Source: Scytonematopsis contorta HA4267-MV1 (GTDB taxonomy: Bacteria > Cyanobacteriota > Cyanobacteriia > Cyanobacteriales > Nostocaceae). From it: 64,000 nucleotides of DNA. The translations under genes were made by a program, and so were the position numbers. How positions within the stretch are numbered: the first letter of the stretch is position 1; each line of letters begins with the position of its first letter. The stretch is taken from positions 1-64,000 of the forward strand of contig JAHHIC010000109.1 in the NCBI GenBank assembly GCA_019359035.1, written 5' to 3'. The notes under the pieces are model-generated. The model did not search any database. It worked only from the letters and a program-made list of their open reading frames with translations, and was not told the origin of the DNA. Shown piece after piece: positions 54,052-63,331 of this stretch.

Positions 54052-54649
54052 ACGTATAGGGTAGTAATAATCCACCGCTAATAACTTCCTCACGTTGTGC
54101 AACATTAAAATGTTTGACAATTTGTTGAGGATTACCGATTACAACAACATTTGGGGGTACAGATTTTCTAATGATACTACCCAAACCAACCACACTATTT
54201 TCTCCGACTCTTACACCCTTCATGACAGTAGCTCTAGCTCCAATCCAAACATTACGCTTAATCAAAATAGGTGCTGTAGCTTTGCGTCTTGGTTTAAAAT
54301 GGCGTAGGTGAGGTTCTATATTGTGGTAATCACTATCTGCTAAGAAACAATCAGAAATAAGACAATCGTCCTCAATGGTTACAGAACTTAGACAACCTAT
54401 ACAAGCTCCATTTAAAAGTACATTATTACCTACATTAAGTGTACCGGAACCATAAATAGTTACGTTTTTACCAAGACGGCTACCAACTCCGATGTTAACT
54501 TTGACGCTACCAGAAACTTTTAAGGAGCCTTTTATGATTACTCCTGGAGCCATTTTGACATTTGGATATCGCCATTGATAATACAAGCGCTTTGCTGCAA
54601 AATAAATTTCGGCTAATGTTTTTTTAATTGAATTATTAATTTCTTGCAT
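54050..54649 (-). CDS. Hexapeptide-repeat acyltransferase (LbH/WcaF-like)
   Basis: The 199-residue protein has an amphipathic N-terminus. Left-handed beta-helix repeats follow (GSLKVSGSVKVNIGVGSRLG, GSGTLNVGNNVLLNG and others), with a loop SDCFLADSDYHNIEP carrying the catalytic His, and the C-terminal WIGARATVMKGVRVGENSVV and GNPQQIVKHF. The likely role is O-acetylation of a sugar in the exopolysaccharide. It is 14 bp downstream of the Wzc-type kinase in the same direction. Confidence 0.87.
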   Translation of the reverse strand: MQEINNSIKKTLAEIYFAAKRLYYQWRYPNVKMAPGVIIKGSLKVSGSVKVNIGVGSRLGKNVTIYGSGTLNVGNNVLLNGACIGCLSSVTIEDDCLISDCFLADSDYHNIEPHLRHFKPRRKATAPILIKRNVWIGARATVMKGVRVGENSVVGLGSIIRKSVPPNVVVIGNPQQIVKHFNVAQREEVISGGLLLPYT

Positions 54650-54663
54650 AGTTACAACAAATT

Positions 54664-56715
54664 TTAAGAATTAACTAATGGAGCATTAGACTTGGAGCCA
54701 TAGGGGTAAGAACGAGGCTTAGTTTCTACACCATTAATAACTAGACCTAAATATCGAGCATTATGTTGAGTCAATTGTGCAAAACTCTCATTGACTGAAT
54801 TTTTGTAACTTGTGTCTGGACGGACAACAAATAATAAATTCTGAATAATACTTGCCATTAAAGACGTTTCACTAGTTAACGTCACGGGAGCACTGTCTAC
54901 AATAACGTAGTCATAATTACCCGCAGCTTCACAGGCAGCCAATTTTTGCTCAAAAGCTCCGCGTCCAATCATTTCTACGATTTTGCGTTGTTGAGGTAAA
55001 GTTGGTAACAAGTCAAGATTAGGCTGTACTGCTACACATAAAGTATCGAAGTTTGATTCTTGTGTGTAACCTAGACGACGCGAAAGGTCAGCTTTGCGGA
55101 AATCTCCATCCACCAACAAAACTTTAAAGCCTAAATCAACTAAGGCGTAGGCTAATCCCATAACTACAGTTGTTTTACCTTCACCAGTAATAGCGCTACT
55201 AACTAGCATCCGGCGGTTTTCTATCGGTTGCAAACTAATAGCAGATGCTAAACGTTGAAATTCAACTTCATTCTCATTTGCCAGTTCAAATTTGATTCCA
55301 GAATTTTTAATGCGGGGAATACGTTCGATAACGCCGAATGTTTGGTCTTGTAAATCTTTGGCGCTTAACAATGGGTTGCGGCTTTCTAAAAACAATGCTA
55401 AAGCAAGACTACCAATAAGTGATGCTAAAACCGCATTGACAACCATCAATAAGACCTTGGGACTGACAGGATTAGGATTCACTTTTGGTTGGTCAAGTAT
55501 TTGCACATTGGGATACGCATCAAAAGCGTCAATATTGTTTTGTTGAACTTGAGCAACTAAACCTTTATAAACACCCTCAGCAATATCTACCTGTCGTTGC
55601 AGTTCAGATAACTTTGCTTGTTTTGCAGGTAGTGCGTTAAAAGTTGCTTGTAGCTTAGTAATTTGACTACCTAATAGCTGCGCTTGTTGACGTTGGGCAT
55701 TAGCTTCGCTTTCAGCTAAAATCAATTGCTGAACTAAAGCAGCACGTCCCTGAGCTTCATTGCCTAACTTGGGGTCAATTTCTACACCTTGAGCAGCTTG
55801 AGCGATATATTCTTGAACTTGAGCCTGTAATTTATCACGTTGTTGCTGTAATGTAATTACCTCTGGATGACTCTCAGTAAAAATCGCTTGCTTTTGGCTT
55901 AAAAGGCTTTCTACTTCAGATAGTTTACTACGCACAAAATTGTATTCTTTATTTTCAGTCAACTTTAAAGAACCAATAGCTTCACCTGGGTTGAGACGAA
56001 GACGTTGTGATAAAGTCTCAGCCCGTTTGGCACTTGCTTCTGAAACAGCCATAGCTTGTGTCTGAGCAGCACTCAGGGAATTTATTGTGGTGACTATTCC
56101 TCTGGTTTGTTCCTCGCTACTTACCAAACCTGTGGACTGCTGAAATGCAGCGATATTGATTTGTGCTTTAGTTAATCTTGCTTTAGCATGTTCTAATTCT
56201 TTTTGACTAAATTTTAGTCTAGCTTGACTATTAGATTGTCGCAGTTCATTGAGACGAAGTTGATAAGCATTGATAAGAGCTTGTGCTCTCTGTGTAGCTA
56301 TGTCTTGACTAGAGCCACTAACAGTTAGAGCAATAATTGTAGATTGTTCTTGTGGGGTAACTTCAAATAATTTTTTGTAGCCAGCTAAGCTCTTGAAATT
56401 TTCTTTTTCGGGGTCTTTAGATAGAACTGTTTCGAGTAAAGTATCACTAGTTAAAATAGATGTCTGTATTTTCAAAGGGTTGACTTCTGTTGAAAAACCA
56501 GGACCGCTGTTTTTTATAGAACCTAAGGTTCCTAAACTCGCATCGAGATTGCTAGTCGTCTTTGGCAAAATTAACTGGCTTGTCGAAGTCCAAACCGGTT
56601 TAGCTCTTTTGAATGCTACAAATGTTGCGAGGACGACGATTACATTAAAAGCGATTAAAAACTTCCAATGTCTAGTTGTAATTGTAACTAGTTTTTTCAT
56701 GGACTTGAACGCCAA
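54664..56715 (-). CDS. wzc: Polysaccharide co-polymerase/tyrosine autokinase (Wzc-like)
   Basis: Controls chain length and export in Wzy-dependent synthesis. The 683-residue protein has a TM helix (about 18-36), a periplasmic Wzz domain with long coiled coils (about 140-390), a second TM (about 425-445) and a cytosolic BY-kinase domain. The latter has Walker A SSAITGEGKTTVVMG (near 507), VLLVDGDFRKADLSRR (A') and YDYVIVDSAPV (Walker B). The tail has few tyrosines (RSYPYGSK). A phosphatase partner is not adjacent; the small phosphatase at 11030 is a distant candidate. Confidence 0.9.
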   Translation of the reverse strand: MAFKSMKKLVTITTRHWKFLIAFNVIVVLATFVAFKRAKPVWTSTSQLILPKTTSNLDASLGTLGSIKNSGPGFSTEVNPLKIQTSILTSDTLLETVLSKDPEKENFKSLAGYKKLFEVTPQEQSTIIALTVSGSSQDIATQRAQALINAYQLRLNELRQSNSQARLKFSQKELEHAKARLTKAQINIAAFQQSTGLVSSEEQTRGIVTTINSLSAAQTQAMAVSEASAKRAETLSQRLRLNPGEAIGSLKLTENKEYNFVRSKLSEVESLLSQKQAIFTESHPEVITLQQQRDKLQAQVQEYIAQAAQGVEIDPKLGNEAQGRAALVQQLILAESEANAQRQQAQLLGSQITKLQATFNALPAKQAKLSELQRQVDIAEGVYKGLVAQVQQNNIDAFDAYPNVQILDQPKVNPNPVSPKVLLMVVNAVLASLIGSLALALFLESRNPLLSAKDLQDQTFGVIERIPRIKNSGIKFELANENEVEFQRLASAISLQPIENRRMLVSSAITGEGKTTVVMGLAYALVDLGFKVLLVDGDFRKADLSRRLGYTQESNFDTLCVAVQPNLDLLPTLPQQRKIVEMIGRGAFEQKLAACEAAGNYDYVIVDSAPVTLTSETSLMASIIQNLLFVVRPDTSYKNSVNESFAQLTQHNARYLGLVINGVETKPRSYPYGSKSNAPLVNS

Positions 56716-56916
56716 AATTTGGGGTAGTAGTGAAAGCCAAGAAGTAAATGATTTATCTGATTAAGTCAATAACATTGATAATTTATATCGATAAAAATGG
56801 CATGAGTAAATCTACTGATTTTAAGTCAAAAATTGCCATTTATTTAACTAATAAAAAAGAATTAAAATTAATAGAACATTATCATTTATTTTTCTATGAA
56901 TAACTTAGTATAACAC
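56716..56916. other. AT-rich spacer upstream of the Wzc-like gene
   Basis: Contains only AT-rich sequence; it could hold a secondary promoter for the last two cluster genes. Confidence 0.4.
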
Positions 56917-58254
56917 TCATTTATTAGTTGGCAATAATTTACTCCAATCAGAAGCAGTTTCTTTTTGGGTTTCAACTATTATTGCTCCTAACCAAATAAA
57001 GTAAAACCAAAAATAAATAGCCATCCATGTTAAAGTTGTCGCTTGGCATAGTATGTATAAACCTATTAAAGTACCAAATGCTCGTTGACAAAGTATATTG
57101 CCTCGTAAGCTTTTTTCCCAAAATACTGCTAATGTTGAAACGAGGGCTAAAGCAAAGAAAACAAAACCAACTACTCCATGTAAATATAAGACTTGAGAAT
57201 AAGATGAAAATGTTCCCAAAGGAAGTGTGAATTCTCCATTTCCCCAGGAAACTGTTTTGTTCATAACTCCCCATCCAACCCAAGGAGATTCTTTCCAAGC
57301 TTCGATGGTGGCATTGACTACAAATTCACGGTCTTTTGATGAATCTGCACGAGCGCTATTAAATGTTTCTAGAGGTTTGCTAATTAAATCATTTACAGTT
57401 AATCCTAAAAGCGCGGATACAAATGAAGTAAATGTAGCTAGCCACAGTGTACCTTCACGTGGCAATCTGCTACGAAAAGAACCAATAATTAAATTTGCTA
57501 AAGGAAAACACATCCATGCTAGACGGCTTTGAGCAATTATTAGTGATGCTGAAGCTCCGGCTATAGCATATCTACGTAAACGTTTATTTGGTTCAGCTAA
57601 ACATATAAAAAAGCACAAAAAAGCACAGACACCTAAGATTGGAGGGTCTGCAGTGTAAAGCTCTGTTCTAGGTAAAGGGATACCAGCAAAAGGTTGGAAA
57701 ACGGCAAATTTGACCATTAAACTTAACTTATCACCAGGAATTACTTTGGCTAAAGGTGGCAAAATACTTGGCTGAGGACCTACACCAAAAAGTATTACTG
57801 TTTGAATGGCAAGAGTAACCAAATACCCGATTGACAACCAGACTACAGCTCGTGTGATAACTTTCGTTCTTATTGGATGCCAAAAAGGCAAGGTCATACA
57901 ACCAAATATCAAGAAATAGCCTTTTAAGACCGTGAATAAAGTTGCAGCTGCTTTCATTGGGCTAAATCCCATTGCATCCAAACCGAAAATGCTTGTCCAA
58001 AATGCTGCGATACTCATTCCTAACCAAGCCCAGTTGCAAAATGGCAGTGAGGCTTTAGTTAGCTTATCTAAATCACAGCCTTTAACTATCAAATATAAAG
58101 TGAGCAGTGGAAAGAGAAGGGCTTGTATTCCTGTTAACCACCACAATGGTGTGAGGACTATTGCCCAATAAATTAATCTTTCCGCACGTGACAGGTCTGT
58201 AAGTGTAAAATCTGGGTCTACAGCCTTTACTTTACGGCGTGGAATTTGAAACAT
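56917..58254 (-). CDS. O-antigen polymerase/ligase-like membrane protein (Wzy candidate)
   Basis: This 445-residue integral membrane protein has about 11 helices. The large loop between helices (about 285-340) with DSSKDREFVVNATIEAWKE and PWVGWGVMNK is the Wzy_C-type extracytoplasmic region. It is probably the polymerase that joins repeat units of the polysaccharide, or a ligase. Sequence cannot separate these. It lies between the GT4 and Wzc-like genes. Confidence 0.82.
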   Translation of the reverse strand: MFQIPRRKVKAVDPDFTLTDLSRAERLIYWAIVLTPLWWLTGIQALLFPLLTLYLIVKGCDLDKLTKASLPFCNWAWLGMSIAAFWTSIFGLDAMGFSPMKAAATLFTVLKGYFLIFGCMTLPFWHPIRTKVITRAVVWLSIGYLVTLAIQTVILFGVGPQPSILPPLAKVIPGDKLSLMVKFAVFQPFAGIPLPRTELYTADPPILGVCAFLCFFICLAEPNKRLRRYAIAGASASLIIAQSRLAWMCFPLANLIIGSFRSRLPREGTLWLATFTSFVSALLGLTVNDLISKPLETFNSARADSSKDREFVVNATIEAWKESPWVGWGVMNKTVSWGNGEFTLPLGTFSSYSQVLYLHGVVGFVFFALALVSTLAVFWEKSLRGNILCQRAFGTLIGLYILCQATTLTWMAIYFWFYFIWLGAIIVETQKETASDWSKLLPTNK

Positions 58255-58277
58255 TAGTATAAATACGGAGCAAAAAG

Positions 58278-59318
58278 TTAATTGCCTGCAATTAAGTTAT
58301 AAGCCTCAATTGTTTGCTGTGCCAACTTATTGAGGTCAAAATTTTCTAGTGGAGCCTGTTTTGCACGGGGTGTGTTTAATGCCCACTCCAAAGCTCCAGC
58401 AATTTCTTCTGGAGTAATGTTGTCCTCATAAGTACGTACCCATTCTGAACCAACTATATTTTGCAGTTCACCCATTGCTCCTCGTTTTGGTACTAATACA
58501 GGGCAATTAAAAGAAAGCGACAATAAAGCTGTGCCAGAGTTTAAAATTTCTCTATAGGGCAAAACTACTAAGTCAGCCGCTCGAAAATATAACTGCGCTT
58601 TTTCGTGAGAAATAAAATCTAAATCAAATTGCAATCGTGAATCTAATTTAGCTTGTTTCGCTAAATCTTCTGCTAATCCTGGGACTTCTGCTTTACCCGC
58701 AATGTATAAAACTGAATTAGGGTCAGTGAAATTTTGAAATACTTGGAGAAGTTGAGGAACATTTTTATATGCTCTAATTCTTCCAAAAAATAGTAATACT
58801 TTTGCGGTAGCAGGAATCCCCAATTCAGTACGAGCTTTTTCACGGCTAACATTATCTGGATATTCATCTCTGTAATGATTATGCGGGATAACAAAGCCAG
58901 GTATATTTTTTAATTCAGGGTGGTACTTTTGAGCCGCCTCAATACCCGCTTGACTCAAGCTGATATAACCATCAATTCGGCGTAAAAACCCTCTCCAAAA
59001 TTGAGTCTCTAATTCTAGATGAAGTCTTTCATGATTGGCTAAATTATGTGCAGTCCACACAATTTTTGCGCCACGCATTTTAGCACAATCTATTTGTAGA
59101 AATAAAGCTTTAATTTTTAAAAATGCTTTGATTTTGTTTGGATTATTTAATGGCATTTCTGGCCAATGCAAATGCCAAATATGATGTTCATTCAGCAATA
59201 ATTTCTTCAAAGAAAATTCTTCGACTGGAGTCCCCAATTTCTTCATAGAAGTGTAGAGTAGCCAATTGTAAGGATTTGTATCACGGTTACGAAAAGCAGG
59301 CATCCCTAAAACTCGCAT
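58278..59318 (-). CDS. GT4-like glycosyltransferase
   Basis: The 346-residue protein has a GT-B fold: IVWTAHNLANHERLH in the N-domain, KVLLFFGRIRAYKNVPQLLQ (near 190), and the late ADLVVLPYREILNSGTALLS with the EX7E-like segment. It lacks a signal or TM and is cytosolic. It probably adds a sugar to the lipid-linked repeat unit. It is 23 bp upstream of the polymerase gene. Confidence 0.86.
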   Translation of the reverse strand: MRVLGMPAFRNRDTNPYNWLLYTSMKKLGTPVEEFSLKKLLLNEHHIWHLHWPEMPLNNPNKIKAFLKIKALFLQIDCAKMRGAKIVWTAHNLANHERLHLELETQFWRGFLRRIDGYISLSQAGIEAAQKYHPELKNIPGFVIPHNHYRDEYPDNVSREKARTELGIPATAKVLLFFGRIRAYKNVPQLLQVFQNFTDPNSVLYIAGKAEVPGLAEDLAKQAKLDSRLQFDLDFISHEKAQLYFRAADLVVLPYREILNSGTALLSLSFNCPVLVPKRGAMGELQNIVGSEWVRTYEDNITPEEIAGALEWALNTPRAKQAPLENFDLNKLAQQTIEAYNLIAGN

Positions 59319-59370
59319 AAATTTAAACCTCAGATATAAAATATCAATTTAAATTTTACTTTATATTTAA

Positions 59371-60792
59371 TTATCTAGCCATTTTATTTGTAAGTTTATT
59401 AACAAAAATCTGGTACTGCATAAATTTTTTTGGCACTATCAATCTCACCATAATCATATACATAATAACAAAAAATATAGGTTGGATTAGTTCTGGCAAA
59501 GCGAGTGAAATTGCAAGAGGAGCAGATGCTAATAATAGTGGTTGAAAAGCTAAAATTAAAAAGGGTTTCCCAGACCATCCAATTTGACGGCAGCCTTCCC
59601 ACCAACTGTAAATAGGCCAAACAATACCTAACATTAATGCGGATGCAACGCTTACTCCAAGGATTCCTGCTTTAATTGCACCAATCAGAAAAGCACATAA
59701 AGAAAAAGGAGCAATAATTAAATTTATTTTTGCGCTAACTCCTGGAACCCCTTTAGCTGATAACATTGAAAAAAGCTGCCCATTAATTAAACGAAAATAA
59801 GCATAAAAAAGTAATCCTGGAATAACCGGAACTGAATTTATCCACTCTTTACCAAAAATAAAAGAGACTGTATATTCATCAACAACTAAATAAAACAAAG
59901 CATATAGAGGAACACTTAAAAAGGATGCTTGCTCAATTACTTTGATAAGGGCTTTTTTTTGTTCTTCTTCGTCTGGTAGTTGTGCAAATACCGACAAGCT
60001 TACCTGCCCCATTGCTTGAGTGAGAATGGTACTTAGTGCCATTGTCATCTGATAAGCAAGATTATAGTAGCCAAGGCTGGTAGTACCTAACAACTTACCA
60101 ACAACTAAGTTGTCACAATTAGAAAATACATAATATCCCAAACTAGAACCTGTACCACCTAAGCAATAAGATAAAACTTCTGATTTTGCTTTTGGGTCTA
60201 TATGTAAAGAAAAATTATATTTTGTGTGTCTATATGTCAGAAAAAATAGTAGCATCCAAAAAACAGTATCTCCAACAACAAATGACCAGTAACTCAAACC
60301 AGCCATTGCCGAAACTACTGTTGAGAATACCCGCAACATCGAAGCTATAAGCTTTGAGTTTGCTAATTCTCGGTACTGCATCCGTCTTGTCATTATTCCC
60401 TCGAACACTGACTGCACAGAAGAAATTACCAAATGAAATGCAAAACTCATCAAAATCCAAACTAGATTTGGGACACCAAAAAAATTAGCTGCAATAGGAG
60501 ATATAGCTACTAAACCAAGACCTAAAGCTAATCCCAGTACCAAACTAATGGTATAAGTTGTATTTACATAGCGCTTATCATCAATCCCCTTGTAGACAAG
60601 AAAAGACCCAGAAAAGCCTTGTGTAAAAAGATTTACAAAAGACCAAAAAATGTAAGCAACCGCAATTACACCGAATTCTTGTGGTAATAATAGTCTAGCT
60701 AGGAGCAAGTTACTTATAAGAGATAATACACGTGTGGCGAATGCCCCGAAGGTCGCCCAAAAGCCATTTTTAACTATTGCGGACAGCTTCAT
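59371..60792 (-). CDS. wzx: Lipopolysaccharide/repeat-unit flippase (Wzx-like, MOP family)
   Basis: This 473-residue protein has about 12-14 TM helices, starting MKLSAIVKNGFWATFGAFAT and RLLLPQEFGVIAVAY, a signature of polysaccharide translocases (PST family). It moves the lipid-linked repeat unit across the inner membrane. It lies between the GT2 and GT4 genes. Confidence 0.9.
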   Translation of the reverse strand: MKLSAIVKNGFWATFGAFATRVLSLISNLLLARLLLPQEFGVIAVAYIFWSFVNLFTQGFSGSFLVYKGIDDKRYVNTTYTISLVLGLALGLGLVAISPIAANFFGVPNLVWILMSFAFHLVISSVQSVFEGIMTRRMQYRELANSKLIASMLRVFSTVVSAMAGLSYWSFVVGDTVFWMLLFFLTYRHTKYNFSLHIDPKAKSEVLSYCLGGTGSSLGYYVFSNCDNLVVGKLLGTTSLGYYNLAYQMTMALSTILTQAMGQVSLSVFAQLPDEEEQKKALIKVIEQASFLSVPLYALFYLVVDEYTVSFIFGKEWINSVPVIPGLLFYAYFRLINGQLFSMLSAKGVPGVSAKINLIIAPFSLCAFLIGAIKAGILGVSVASALMLGIVWPIYSWWEGCRQIGWSGKPFLILAFQPLLLASAPLAISLALPELIQPIFFVIMYMIMVRLIVPKKFMQYQIFVNKLTNKMAR

Positions 60793-60808
60793 GAATTATA
60801 AATGTTCT

Positions 60809-61759
60809 TTATTTCTGGGTATAGCGAAGTGAACCAAGGGACTGTCCAATTGCCAATCTAGTAATTGGTGCTAAATGTACAGCTATCAAAGTAATTAGGG
60901 AACGCACATCACGGAAAAAGATAGATTTATCATAATTCCAAGACTGGTCAAGATAATAACGAGCTTTCTCAGTATCTTTACTTTGAATACATAACCGCGC
61001 CATTAGACGATACATATATGCATAGGCAGTTTCTAAAATAGGTTGGACTAACTCAGGCGAACGGTGGTAAGCTGCGTGAATTACTTGTTGGCTACAAAGT
61101 TCCATTTGCGCGACATTGAAGGAAAGCCCGGAAGGACGTACGCGGTAATAACATAAAACACGTTTTTCTTGGTAAAATTTCCACTGTCGAGTTGCAGCAA
61201 CCCGCAACCAAAAATCTATATCTTCCATGCTGCGTAATGTTTCGTCAAATTCCCCGACGGACGAGACCAAGCTGCGACGAAACACTCCATTAGAACCATG
61301 ACCTATAAAGTTTTTACACAACAAAGCTAAAAGAGGGTCGGAATTTACTGGCTTACCACTCAGGGTGATAAAGGTCGGTCGTCCATCATCACGGATTGCT
61401 CTCGATGCACTATAAACAACTCCAACATCTGGATTTTGTTCAAGATGTCCTACATGATTTGCTAACTTATCTGGATGATAGGTATCATCACCGTCAAGCA
61501 AAGCAATATATTCACCAACTGCATAATTAATTCCGTAGTTACGTGCAGACGATAAACCACCATTCTTTTTATGTAATAACTTAAAGCGGGAATCTCGTTC
61601 CACAAAAGGCTGAACAACATTTGCCGTGTTGTCAGTGGAACCGTCATTGACAATCAAAACTTCAAAATCTTGAAAAGTTTGACACTCAAGGGACTTTAAT
61701 GTGTCCTCAATATAGTTACAAACATTATAAGCGGGGACTACAACACTGATTTTAGGCAT
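60809..61759 (-). CDS. GT2 family glycosyltransferase
   Basis: This 316-residue GT-A protein starts MPKISVVVPAYNVCNYIEDT, with VLIVNDGSTDNTANV, GLSSARNYGINYAVGEYIAL, LDGDDTYHPDKL (DxD) and SMEDIDFWLRVAATR. It is cytosolic or membrane-associated and probably adds a sugar in repeat-unit synthesis. Just upstream are four 12-bp tandem repeats. Confidence 0.92.
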   Translation of the reverse strand: MPKISVVVPAYNVCNYIEDTLKSLECQTFQDFEVLIVNDGSTDNTANVVQPFVERDSRFKLLHKKNGGLSSARNYGINYAVGEYIALLDGDDTYHPDKLANHVGHLEQNPDVGVVYSASRAIRDDGRPTFITLSGKPVNSDPLLALLCKNFIGHGSNGVFRRSLVSSVGEFDETLRSMEDIDFWLRVAATRQWKFYQEKRVLCYYRVRPSGLSFNVAQMELCSQQVIHAAYHRSPELVQPILETAYAYMYRLMARLCIQSKDTEKARYYLDQSWNYDKSIFFRDVRSLITLIAVHLAPITRLAIGQSLGSLRYTQK

Positions 61760-61763
61760 GATG

Positions 61764-61811
61764 GTTGTTGAAATAGTTGCTGAAATAGTTGCTGAAATAG
61801 TTGCTGAATAA
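61764..61811. repeat. Four tandem 12-bp repeats upstream of the GT2 gene
   Basis: GTTGTTGAAATA, GTTGCTGAAATA twice and GTTGCTGAATAA. On the minus strand they lie immediately 5' of the GT2 start and may affect its leader. Confidence 0.93.
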
Positions 61812-61858
61812 ATTGGAGTAACTCAGTTTTTATATCAAATCTGATTAAATACTTGAAA

Positions 61859-62821
61859 TTACGTAGATAATGCTTTTGGTTTTCTAGTTAAAAGACCTCG
61901 CAATTTCACTCTTGTATCCGGAGAAATAAACCACATTCCTAAGTACAAGAAAATATCTTTGAGTTTGGGTTTCCCAAATTGTAGAGCTTCCATCAATAAT
62001 GGTAAAAAAGCTTTCCAGTCCCGTGCATGAGATGCTCGCGCACCAACTTCTGCTAAAACGAAAGAAGAATAAGCTCGCGGGGTTACTAAATTGAGTTTTG
62101 TTTTAATCCAATTTAAAGAACTTTGCCAAGTACGATTTCGGCTAACACTGGGACGGGCTTCTCCGAGATACCAAATAGACAATGTGTGAGGTACAAACTC
62201 TATCCCAACACCATCTTGTGCTGTAGCCTGCAATAACCAATCCCAATCATGATGTTGTGTGGCGTTAAAAGGGACTTTTTGCAGCAATTCTTTAGAGGTG
62301 AAAATAGTTGAGGTTTGGACTATTCCTTCTCCCTGAAATAGGGTATTTCTAACAAACAAATATTCGCTTATAGCTTCTGATTGCTGTGGTAGTCTTCTTG
62401 GCCAAATCGATTCCCCTAAAGGCGCACGAGCAATTAGATAACAACTAATAATCGGGTATTTATACTGAGATTGCTTAGCTGCTTGCAATTGCAATTCCAG
62501 TTTTTCTGGCATCCATTCGTCATCGTCATCAAAAAAAGCAATCCATTCAGCCGAAGCTGCATTCACTCCCGTAGTGCGAGCGAAACAACTACCTTGATTC
62601 GTTGGTAATTCAATAACTTTCAGTCGCGCATCATCTAATTCTGCTAAAGCAACACTAGTAACCCCATCGGCTCCGTCAATCACAACGATGACCTCAATTT
62701 GTGACAGGGTTTGCTTTAAAGCGCTTTTTACTGCTCTTTGAACTAACTCCGGTCTATTCCTAGTTGGTATAACTACACTAACTACAGGTTCCAAGTCAAT
62801 TACCTCCGAATGATTTATCAA
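61859..62821 (-). CDS. GT2 family glycosyltransferase
   Basis: This 320-residue GT-A enzyme has SVVIPTRNRPELVQRAVKSA, VIVVIDGADG, NAASAEWIAFFDDDDEWMPE (DDD) and HHDWDWLLQATAQDGVG. It starts the GT block on the minus strand. There is a 510-bp leader upstream. Sugar and linkage unknown. Confidence 0.9.
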   Translation of the reverse strand: MINHSEVIDLEPVVSVVIPTRNRPELVQRAVKSALKQTLSQIEVIVVIDGADGVTSVALAELDDARLKVIELPTNQGSCFARTTGVNAASAEWIAFFDDDDEWMPEKLELQLQAAKQSQYKYPIISCYLIARAPLGESIWPRRLPQQSEAISEYLFVRNTLFQGEGIVQTSTIFTSKELLQKVPFNATQHHDWDWLLQATAQDGVGIEFVPHTLSIWYLGEARPSVSRNRTWQSSLNWIKTKLNLVTPRAYSSFVLAEVGARASHARDWKAFLPLLMEALQFGKPKLKDIFLYLGMWFISPDTRVKLRGLLTRKPKALST

Positions 62822-63331
62822 TTTTTGTCGGTTTATCGTTATGCCGACTTTTAGAGAGTTTTGTTTCGGACTTTCTTCTTGGATAGATACACGCTTACGA
62901 GAACTTTAAAACGAACCAAAACTATTAAGGCACTTATTTACAGTTATGGCACATATATTCTGACAAACAATGTGGAATATTCGTATCTTTTATGAAGCTG
63001 ACTTATTTTTATTCAAAACCAAGCTTCACTTGACTCAATTCCAAGTCCTAATCTTATATCTTGCACGAGCTTCAAAAACAGGGGTCCTGACAAATTTCTA
63101 AACCTGATAACCTATATTTGTTCTACTAAACCCGTATTTCTAAGTCTTGTTGAGTTCATGTGCAAGATATAAGTTTGTACATTATCTATTCATCAACTGT
63201 TGAAAATACTACTGTGAAGCTTAACTAATATAAGAAAGATGCAATTATGTCAATCGAGAAACTACTGTTTTAAGGAACAATACGCGCTTAACAATCGGTA
63301 AATATAGGGAACCTTTATCAATCTTTAAATG
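62822..63331. other. 510-bp spacer with a long-range 14-bp inverted repeat
   Basis: No gene is supported. CTTATATCTTGCAC (63053-63066) and its exact complement GTGCAAGATATAAG (63160-63173) face each other 93 bp apart. The region probably contains the promoter of the downstream glycan genes. Confidence 0.8.
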
